A stretch of DNA of 64,000 nucleotides from Lytechinus pictus (lineage: Eukaryota > Echinodermata > Echinoidea > Temnopleuroida > Toxopneustidae), in the NCBI RefSeq assembly GCF_037042905.1, contig NW_026974141.1:3402001-3466000 (forward strand). Direction: 5' to 3'. The notes under the pieces are model-generated. The model worked only from the letters and a program-made list of their open reading frames with translations, did not search any database and was not told the DNA's origin. The translations under genes and the position numbers were made by a program. Shown in pieces: positions 50,276-59,574 of this stretch (position 1 is the first letter of the stretch; each line of letters opens with the position of its first letter).

Positions 50276-50777
50276 ACACCGGTGTAAAATAACTGGTGTG
50301 GTCCTCTATGTACACCGGTTAACACCGCAGTTTTTGCTGTGTAGCGGTTTAAATTAAACTCAGGTTTAAAGTTGTGGTTTAAGTATGGATAGCCAATTGT
50401 TACATAAATCACTAACGGTAGAGATATCATATTTCAGCTCATTTGGGTCTCAAATCATTCATAATTGTCTAGGAAGTATAAATAGATTATTGTCTTCACC
50501 ATCGATGAATAAGGAAAGAGCATAGTAAACATAAGAAACATACAACTTAATACAAAATGTTGATACTTTTGGCTTCCCATACTTAAACCACAACTTTAAA
50601 TCTGAGTTGAAGTTAAATCTGACTTCAGAATACGGGCCTTTAAGTCTAAAACCAGTTCATCTAATCATTCGGTCTTATTGTAATTTTAGCCCATTAGCTA
50701 TTTTGTCTAATTTTCAGTTAGGCAATATCCATTTCGTATATCCACTGGGTCTAATACTACTTAGCCTATTTAGGCGG

Positions 50778-51455
50778 TTAGATGAAGTGCTCATGATCCG
50801 AATGAACCCTACGATTTCACTACGAGTAATAACCCTACCTGCGTCAACTTACGGAGCTAGGTTCACAAGGGTAATACAGCATACGAACTATACGAAACAT
50901 TGAGCACACGAGCTTGACAATTAGGGGTCATATAACCAAATAACGAGACACACACGAGTTAATGTAGCTAAAAATCTACAAGGAACCCATGGTCTTGGGA
51001 ACACCACGAATCATGCGGAGCCAATGAGCAAGACGCCCACGAGTAACATATCTTTCAGACTAGTCATGAGAGCAAGATCCTATACGAGATACAGAGCAAA
51101 CAACTGTAAATCATACAGCCTCTGTGCTTGGTATCCACGACCCATGTATCGTATTGACCCACGAGCCTTGAGTGACAGTCACAATGATACACGAGCTAAG
51201 ATGATATAAGTAAATGGAGCCCACGAGCTTTGAGTCCCACGCACGAGCTATATTAATAGACAGGCATGGAAACGTGGCGCCCACGGGCCAGACAGTCGTG
51301 ATTTATATATTATCCAGAGATCTCGACAACTACGATTCATAAACAACACCACGAGCTCGACAACCACGTGTGATAAGTCCGTCGTATATAAGTCGTATGA
51401 ATATGTCGTGAGTATGTCGTAAATAAGTCGTATGACCCACGGGCTAGACACACAC
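50778..51455. repeat. Degenerate CACGAGC / AGTCGTAT repeat tract
   Basis: CACGAG recurs at irregular 20-60 base spacing on the + strand up to about 51360. Then AAGTCGTAT units of about 12 bases follow (51385-51435). The change from ACGAG to its inverse-like TCGT suggests a decayed fold-back arrangement. Termini were not found. Confidence 0.5.
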
Positions 51456-52226
51456 CATTCATAAGTACATGCTCATACATACTTCTGTATAATGAATACC
51501 AAAACCTTTTAACTTTTGTTCTACAAAGTTGGGATTTTATTTATCACGATGATATCATGTGACACTTAATTTTCCAATATTTTATAAGGTGGTATTCGAT
51601 CGCTGCAGAAAACTTAATCTTCATTGAAAAAATATTAATTGTAACATGAACATACTTATGATTCCAAACAATTCCATTCTACTATACAACAACACATCGG
51701 TCATACTTACCTGGTTTAATTTTTGTTGTCCATACTCTATTTATTCGAATGTTTATCATTAACCCCTTTACTTCACCTGTTTGCATATTTTAACGTGATG
51801 TTATTCATTTTTTATAAATTCTCCTTCCATTTCAAGTTTCGGATTTGCCACAAAATGGACGAGATTGTATATTTACCGAAAATTACCAACCAACCGTGAA
51901 ATTCCAGAGTCTATTTTAAACCTAATTTCACCCGTTTCTAATTTCTCTGTGTATGAATTGGATAAATGCCATTGTTCCCGAATATTTTCCCATGGTAAAA
52001 GAAAATTCTGGACAAAGATCCGTGAATGGAAGAGGGTAAAGGCCGTAACTTTCGACAAAACAAACGGAACCTGTAAATATTTAGATCGCGTTCGCTTTCC
52101 CATAGTGCTTAAAATATAAATAGACAAGGTCAAATAGGAAATAAAGAAAAATGAAAAAACAAGTAATATTAAATAAAGAAAAATTATATGATAGAAATGA
52201 GTTAAGTGTGTGTTACCAATGGTTCT
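51456..52226. other. Intergenic stretch, no supported gene
   Basis: AT-rich sequence. Overlapping frames on both strands (84 codons on +, 173 on -) have no recognisable domain, and the longer one runs through the repeat at 52227-52401. Confidence 0.5.
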
Positions 52227-52401
52227 GGTGTGACGTTTGCTCCGGCGAAAATTGCTCAGATGAAAGTAAATAAACGAAATAAACGAAACTAAATAAACCC
52301 TATTAATCCTTATCTTTACATTATTCTGAACCAAAAACTCTATTACAATCCTAACTCTAACCAAATGACCTCTGAGATATTCGGACCAGAGCAAATGTCA
52401 C
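52227..52401. repeat. MITE, GACATTTGCTCCGG family, copy A
   Basis: The left end TGACGTTTGCTCCGGCGAAA is matched by the inverse of CCAGAGCAAATGTCACC. The inner segment reads CTATTACAATCCTAACTCTA. Two more copies lie at 57768 and 58571. Confidence 0.75.
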
Positions 52402-53348
52402 CGTTACGAATATCCTTCTTGAAATCGGGTGGCGCACTAATTGAAGGAGGAGGAGGGCGTGACGGACGGCAGGGGGGGGGGGGGGGCTGAGGATTTAGTG
52501 CCTTGCATTCTCAGGCGACAGTATATCATATCTACACATCAGACCGTTATACAAGACCTAACTTAAAACCTAGTCCCCAAAGCCCTATCATAATCCTAAT
52601 CAGGTATTATATTTTCAGAACGATTGTGACAAAAGCAAACAAGTCGCTCGATTTACCAAATAATCAATCAATAATGATTCATTTACTGAATTATGGATAA
52701 AAAATTATGTGCATGCCAAAATTTTGTATTTGTTTCTCCTTGATTTATGTATATTTTCTCTATGTCTATTAATGTGTATGTTCGCATGTAAACGAAATGA
52801 ATTTCCATCAAGTTGGACAATAAAACAGATAAATACATAAAAAAAAAATTGAGGGTATTGTGTCGCAAAAGCATAATTACGAATTCATTTCTGAATGGGG
52901 GAAGAATACATGCGATAAATCACAATTTGATATAAAATGAATCAAATATACATAATTATCTTTGTCTATTTCACTGGATGTAAGAGGAAAAAGGAGAAGG
53001 GGGGGGGGGGGACACGAAAAAGTGAGGGTGAAAGACTATAGAAGAAGTAGAATCTGGGGAAAACAATAAATATTTCAGCTTTGTCAAAACTTGCTTCCAT
53101 CAAGACGCATCAACTGTCAGAATCGAGTTACTTCTGAATCAGGAATCAAATGGGATGGCATGTCAGGCAATGTGAAATATTAAAGGGATCGTTCAAGATA
53201 AAAACGCTAAAAATGCAACAAAATAGCAAGAAAAAGACATACAGCAACGAAACGGAACGATAAGAATGAGGCGGATTACAATATTGAAGTACGAATTTGC
53301 ACGGACTTTTGCGTTATCTTGTGTGGGCTTATGCCGTTCTTCGTCGCT

Positions 53349-53358
53349 AGATGGCGCT
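53349..53358 (+). promoter_or_regulatory. CTCF-like motif
   Basis: TCGCTAGATGGCGC (53345-53358 region) fits the CTCF consensus CCASYAGRKGGCRS at 12 of 14 positions. The site is in the intergenic tract between cyclin D and the zinc-finger gene. Confidence 0.4.
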
Positions 53359-54857
53359 AATGCACTTCATCACACAGATCCTAAAACGGCACTGAATTCA
53401 GTACATGTACATGCGATTGAGGAAGATGGAAAGCAGTAGACCTTCAACAAAACTGTCTTGTTCTGTCTCATTTGCCTTGTCTTATCAACTTGTTTTGTTT
53501 GTCTTTTTTAAGAGGTTACAGGAGTGATATAAGAGGTTATCAATTTGCCCACACGTGGAAGGTATTATTATTGATGACACGACATAAGTCCTGTATGAAT
53601 TCGAGGTAACGGTATTCACATAATTTCAAAATAAATGACTTAAAATAATTCTGATTATCTTACCTTGAGTTTCTTGCTTGCTTCATCAGGAAGCTCATAC
53701 AAATTGGTGTGGAAATCCAATAAAACAAGGGAACCAGAGGTCAGGAGACAAGACATCCATTACAGAAAATTTTGTTGATCATCCGGAGCTTGGGCCTTGA
53801 AGTAAGATGTCCAAATTTCACAAAAGAACGAAGTTTTACAATTGAAACTGCCACTGAGATTTGATGATTGCACAAGCGACGCATCGCCGCAGTACATCGA
53901 AATGAAAAGAAAATGTGCTATATTATATGACTGCTTCGCTTCCTCGGCACAAAACGACACTTTTTATAAAGCAGATAGACTCCATAGAGTTGCTGATAAT
54001 ATCGCGTTACTATTCCAAATTAACTGCACAGTCATGGCAGTTATAGAGAGAAGTCCGGCAACATTAATAATAATTCTTTAGTAGTTTCCATCAGGATAAA
54101 TAGCAGAAAAATAGGCCTACATCGGCCGAAATAGGCACAATTCACGGGTTAGTAAAGTCTTTCTATATAGAGTATAAATTCCACCATGTGTTTTTTGTAA
54201 GATTGCCTTTCTAGTCTCGATGGTTATAGTTTTTGCTATCCAACGCTAAACGGCTGAGGTGCCATAGTACAAACTATTAAACTGTAGAGTGTGATTGCCT
54301 GACCTATAATGCATCAAGGGACAATGTTGAATAGGCAGAACGAAGGCCTTTGAAGCTTGCTGAATAAGCTGGTTCGCAGTGAAAAAAGGATTGGTTTGAA
54401 AAAATATTCCTTGTCCACGGATTTTGAATGAAATAGTTTGAAATCTGAGTGAATGTTTTTTATGTACAGATCAGATGAATAACACTAACCAACTGCGACT
54501 GAAATGCATGTTTGTTTGTTTGTTTTATTTGGCACCAAGCAAAATATCATTCATAAATCCACACTGAAAAAAAAATACCCAACAGATTGTTACATAAAAC
54601 ACGCATAGTAGAAACAAAGCATAAAAACAAACATTTGAAACGCAGAAATCATGATAATAATTTCGTTTTGACTCAAGATAAAAACATTCCATGATTTCGT
54701 TTAGAATACAAAAAAAATGTTCATCTATGATATTATTATTGTTCTCCTTAAAGTTAGATTGCAATATCTTGAATGTAAAAAACATTAATTCATATACCAG
54801 GCAAATATATCATTATGTTCTATATCTGCTGTTATCACCTATTCGTGTTTTGTCTTA

Positions 54858-54867
54858 AGATGGCGCT
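54858..54867 (+). promoter_or_regulatory. CTCF-like motif
   Basis: AGATGGCGCT, same orientation as the site at 53349, with weaker flanking match. Motif match only. Confidence 0.28.
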
Positions 54868-55348
54868 AGACCACTTCGGCTCAGTGTGGCCTCTTATACT
54901 TTATCTTTTGTATGTGTCGAGTATTTTTGAACGATTAAACCCCATCAATTTGAAACGTACATTCCAAAGAAAGAAATAGATGTATTTTACTTAGTATTTC
55001 CCTACAAAGGAGATATGAAAATTATCTTTTTAAAAAAGCAAAGATCTGTCCTAAAAATATTGGATGACGTTTATTTTCATTGACCTATGTAGTCTAAATT
55101 ACTAAACTAATTTCCAATAGAAAAAAGCTAAAATGATTGATATATGTATGTATATCATAAATATTAACACTGTGAATAATTTTAAACATGTTCATTCGAA
55201 GTCCCGGATGAATAAAACCAAATGTTGCATTCCGTCTTTCTTCTGTCTACATATAGGACCAATTATTAAACAGTTAACATCCCGAACTCTGTCCCCTTAA
55301 TAATTCATCTCCCTTTGACTTTCAGTAGCCATATCCCTTTTACTATAA

Positions 55349-55500
55349 CAAGTGGCGTAATTAATGAGCCAGAAATTTTGAGGGGGCGTATAGGGCAAAA
55401 TTTATTAAAAGTTGTGAGGAAGAAAGCAAAATTATTAACATTTTTATTACAAAAATCAAATTTTGTGATAGATTTTGACGTAATATTCAGAAAATAATAT
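55349..55500. repeat. Partial copy of the CCARTGGCGTA element
   Basis: AAGTGGCGTAATTAATGAGCC followed by GGGGGCGTATAGGGCAAAAT parallels 39134-39270. The right inverted end is missing; a CT-rich tract follows, as it precedes the other copy. Confidence 0.6.
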
Positions 55501-56005
55501 TATGTTTCACCCTTCTGTCTTTCCTTTTCTCCTTGGTCTTTGAAAATCTATTTCTCCCTCCGCCTTCTTTCCACTTCTCTTTATCATCCACACTACGATC
55601 CGCATCTTTTACTTCTATCCATGATTCTTCTGTCTGTCAATCCTTATTTCCTTTCTATCCTTCTCTCCTCCTTTCACTCTATCCTTCATCCCTTCCCCCT
55701 CTCGCCCCCTTTGTCGAATTTCTCATTTTCAGTTTACCAAAATAATATCGAGTCCACTTTTATTCTTCTCCCCATCTTTCATATCCCGCTCCTCTATATC
55801 TATCATAACCCGTAATCTCTTCTCCCTCCCTCTCTCTTTCACCCTTCACCTCTCGCCCCCATTGTTGTCCGTTTCTCTAATTTCCAATCACCAAATATCA
55901 AGTCCATCTTTGTTATCTCCATCTCTTCTGTTTTCTTCCTCTATACGTCCCATAATCATCGTAATTTCTCTTCTCTCTCCACTCTTACCCTTCTTCCCCT
56001 CACAT
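55500..56005. repeat. CT-rich low-complexity tract
   Basis: Pyrimidine-rich sequence with TCTCC/TTTC modules; two similar segments near 55725 and 55880 (AATTTC, CCAAAATA, TCGAGTCCA and variants) suggest an internal duplication of about 160 bases. Confidence 0.7.
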
Positions 56006-56010
56006 CCCAC

Positions 56011-56450
56011 CCTCGTTGCTGTCTCCACCCCCTCTTCATTTCATCCCCCACCCTCGTTGCTGTCTCCACCCCCTCATTTCATCCCCCCTCCTCATTTCAT
56101 CCCCCACCCTCGTTGCTGTCTCCACCCCCTCCTCATTTCATCCCCCACCCTCGTTGCTGTCTCCACCCCCTCTTCATTTCATCCCCCACCCTCGTTGCTG
56201 TCTCCACCCCCTCATTTCATCCCCCCTCCTCATTTCATCCCCCACCCTCGTTGCTGTCTCCACCCCCTCCTCATTTCATCCCCACCCTCGTTGCTGTCTC
56301 CACCCCCTCCTCATTTCATCCCCCACCCTCGTTGCTGTCTCCACCCCTTCTCATTTCATCCCCCACCCTCGTTGCTGTCTCCACCCCCTCCTCATTGCAA
56401 TCCCCCACCCTCGTTGCTGTCTCCACCCCTCCTCATTGCAATCTCCCAAT
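56011..56450 (+). repeat. 41-bp minisatellite with 138-bp higher order
   Basis: CCTCGTTGCTGTCTCCACCC starts at 56011, 56052, 56108, 56149, 56190, 56246, 56286, 56327, 56367 and 56409. Spacings are about 41 with two of 56, in the order 41-56-41 / 41-56-40, so a three-unit block was itself duplicated. Open frames run through in all three phases only because the repeat lacks stops. Confidence 0.95.
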
Positions 56451-57620
56451 TAGAAAGTCCATCTCTATTCTTCCAATTTCCTCACTTTCTCTCTACCTCT
56501 GTCTCCTCCCCCCAAAAAGAAAAACTATCAAAAAGATGGATGTTACAAGAGAAATCGTACATGTAATTCATCTTTACTGTTACACACAAGTTACAAGTGA
56601 AATTAGTATTGCATACATAATCCTCAACACATACATTTTATCAGTGCATTGTATTTCTGCATTTTACTGTAAACAAAAAAGGCTAATTTTGTCTAACATT
56701 AATTAGTGTCAGAAAACAAAATACTGAAAATGGTACAGATTACTGAATACAATAAAATAAATAGCTTACAAAGGCTACATCGCTTTATCTAACTTTACAT
56801 TATTTTCCCTCATATAAAACATAGTGTTAATGTTTTAAGCTTATTTTAATGTGCAAATAACAATGAATAAATTGATCAAATTCAGCATTCTAAATCAATG
56901 CACCTCGTTGATTTTTCTACATTTCACATTTAATAAATGTTCTTGGAAATATATTATGATTACTAACTTAAGCCTGATAAAGACTTGCACAACTTTTAAT
57001 AAATATTACATGACATGATTTTGTATAATTTTTATTACTATTTTGCTTCAATCAGTATCTGAAAAACAATAATGAGTTGTCAAATTACCGAACAGATTTA
57101 CATGATATAATCTTGAATGATAATTCATTCAAGTATTTGCTTACTTAACATAACGCCAAAAAATGAAAAAAAAAAAATATATATTTCCCTTATTCAAAAT
57201 GACATACTTTTCAGCAAAATGGCTTGACCAAATTGACTCTGTATAAGTTTTCCTACATTTAATGAATAACTTCTGTGCAAAAAGAAAATTGATTGCCATA
57301 TCATGTCTGAGTGAGCGTACCACTGATGACAAAAACTAAAAAGACATCTTTTTTGAACACCATATTAACAGTAACTTTTAGCATTTACCTTACCTTAACT
57401 TTAACGTGTGCTCACTCAAATATTATATCAACATGATCTCTCGTGTTTATAAAATAAATGCCAACATTATTGGGTAATGAAAATGTTGGCTAATGAAACC
57501 CGTTTTAAATCATTAGCACAGATATACGTCAATATTGTAAAACACTTCTACCGAGTTATTTTTCTCGAGACCCTTTTAATTGAGTCAAAATGAACTAGAA
57601 TAGCAGAGGCACTGACTGTT
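56451..57620. other. AT-rich intergenic sequence, nothing recognised
   Basis: Low-complexity AT-rich DNA with no open frame of interest, no terminal inverted repeat and no RNA-like structure that I could see. Confidence 0.6.
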
Positions 57621-57629
57621 CCACGCACC

Positions 57630-57715
57630 AGAACGGCCTAGTGGTAATGACTATACCTGGCAAGTAGATTATGGGTTCAAATCACACTTGTTAGAATATA
57701 ACTTTTATGACTGAG
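57630..57715 (+). repeat. tRNA-derived SINE head
   Basis: Box A-like GGCCTAGTGGTAA near 57635 and box B-like GGGTTCAAATC at 57673-57683, 39 bases apart. Acceptor-stem pairing is not evident, so it is read as a SINE relic. Confidence 0.5.
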
Positions 57716-57767
57716 CAAGTAAATGTACAAGATGGGAGAGTTTCTTGTCTTGGTATGAGTGTTCCAT

Positions 57768-57958
57768 GACATTTGCTATGGCGACAATTGCTCTGGTGGA
57801 AAATCTGCACGTTAAGCCAAACATAAAACATAACCTCCAAAACTAAATAAACCCTCATCCTTATTTATATACATTATTCTGGAACAAAAAATTATATTAC
57901 AATCCTAACTCTAACCCTATGCCCCCTGAGATATTAAGACCGGAGTGATATTTCAAAT
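57768..57958. repeat. MITE, GACATTTGCTCCGG family, copy B
   Basis: It starts GACATTTGCTATGGCGACAA and shares ATTACAATCCTAACTCTAACC and GAGATATTAAGACCGGAG with copy A. The right terminus is eroded. Confidence 0.7.
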
Positions 57959-58570
57959 AATAAGAACTTCACAACACAAGTCTCAACATTCCAGCAGAAA
58001 AAAATAGTTTATACAAAATTAACAAATAAATAACTTATTAATGTATACAGCAATAAGACAGAAAAGTTAAAATAATTTTTAATTTCGTCATGTTAGAATA
58101 CTAATTCATTTCAAGCACCTTTAATACCCTTCATAATCTTTATTAATTGGACAATTCCATAAAATGTTCAACCTTTTTGTACGTCTGACGCCCATTTTTC
58201 TCAAGTCTTACTTCACTTCATAAACTGGCTAAGTCATGGTCCTTTGAGAACATTACAGACTGTCAAAAGAACCAGAAATCAGAGACAGAATATTTCATGA
58301 AGGTCCCACATATAGGGAGTCGAATGTACATATTTGATGAAATTGCCCAATTACTACATTTTGTGGGCTTCACTTGAAAATAAACTAGTCAGTTAAAAGG
58401 ACTAGTTTATTTGTCAGCTGGAGGCAACCGATATATCTAGTCATATTCATATTCAGTTCCATTCAAATGTGACTAAAATAATAGTTTCACACAGCTACAG
58501 TACACCATTCATCAAGTCACATTATAAAGTCTGCCTATAATTGTTCATTTTACACAATAATACATACGGC

Positions 58571-58798
58571 TCCATGACATTTCCGCTGGCGACAATTGCT
58601 CCACTGTAAATTCCACTCATCAACGGAATGACCAACTTCAACCCAGGATTTAACACTAAACCCGATCTTAAAGCTAACCCTAAACCTAACATAAAACCCT
58701 ATTGCAATCCTAATCCTTTTTCTTAGATGAAATAAAGCCCGGAGCACATATGTAGCCGGAGCAAATGTTGTGTCACCAATACATACACTACAGTATAA
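58571..58798. repeat. MITE, GACATTTGCTCCGG family, copy C
   Basis: It starts CATGACATTTCCGCTGGCGA and ends GCCGGAGCAAATGTTGTGTC. CTATTGCAATCCTAATCC in the centre matches copies A and B. An extra stretch with TAAAGCTAACCCTAAACC makes it longer. Confidence 0.75.
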
Positions 58799-59533
58799 AT
58801 TGATTCGCTTTAGTACAAATTGATCTATTACCTGTAAATATGCTTCTGAAATTTGTGATTGATTGCAAGTTTTGTTGCAACACCCCCATACTGACATGAA
58901 ACTTTTACATCTTGCATAATTTCTTGCTCAGATTTTTTTCTTGACCACAATCGAAATACTTGATGACAGTCTATTTTCAAACCCCTCAGAAAATATCATT
59001 TATAAAAAATTGCAGTTTTGTGAGATCACTGTAATTGACTTAAAATGAGTTGTAGAAAAAAAATTCTAAAATAACACTCAGATAGAAATATTTCGATGCA
59101 TGACGGTCATAATAAATCTTCAAGGCCAATATCATAACTCAACATAATTATTCATACTATTCAGTTGTGATATCTTGTAATCTAAAATGAAATTGAACTC
59201 CTCTAATTATTACTCTCAGTTAATAAATGCTTTTATAAAAAAGAAGAAGCTAAAACTACAAACAATTACAATCATTTTTATCATTATTGATGAATCTACC
59301 CATTATTGCATTGAGTTGTAAAGTATCATGAAGTATCCTATGAGCCCAAAATTAATAAAAATTTGAAAAAACAAAATATCTAAACTAGATTGTTGAATGT
59401 ATGCAATCTCCCCTATAATGGAGTCTTAAACAGCCTCACTCGATTTCTTAGATATTGTACTACACATTGGTATAAAAAAAATCTATTTCCATCACGTACT
59501 AAACCCACAAAACAAAGCTATACTTTAAAAGGG

Positions 59534-59539
59534 TTTATT
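59534..59539 (-). terminator. Candidate poly(A) signal of the zinc-finger gene
   Basis: AATAAA on the minus strand, about 36 bases past the stop codon. Other minus-strand signals lie further downstream, so the mRNA end is open. Confidence 0.4.
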
Positions 59540-59574
59540 TCAAAATTCATAGTTTGTAAAAATGATGGCTCTTA

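Larger units (their letters stand above)
49114..50341. mobile_element. Inner MITE (TGGTGTTA subterminal repeats), TA-flanked
   Basis: CACTGTAAAAACTGTGGTGT at the left and the inverse ACACCGCAGTTTTTGCTGTG at the right, with TA on each side (49112-49113 and 50342-50343). Both ends carry GAGGACCACACC or its inverse. TA duplication suggests a Tc1/mariner-type mobiliser. The body is interrupted by a LINE fragment. Confidence 0.85.
49098..50638. mobile_element. Outer MITE (GGCCCGTATT ends), split by an insertion
   Basis: The left end GGCCCGTATTTTGA is at 49098-49111 and the inverted right end TCAGAATACGGGCC finishes at 50638. The left arm resumes at 50344 and carries TTTAAAGTTGTGGTTTAAG, mirrored at 50583-50601. 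Removing 49114-50343 (the inserted element plus one TA copy) restores an arm that aligns with the right arm base for base in length. Confidence 0.85.

Noticed and set aside
51873..52394. 173-codon minus-strand frame
   Set aside because: Its first part lies in a MITE copy (52227-52401), and the rest is an AT-rich hydrophobic string with no family resemblance.
55862..56706. Overlapping proline/serine-rich frames of 145-234 codons
   Set aside because: They run through the 41-bp minisatellite in all three phases, which shows absence of stops, not coding.
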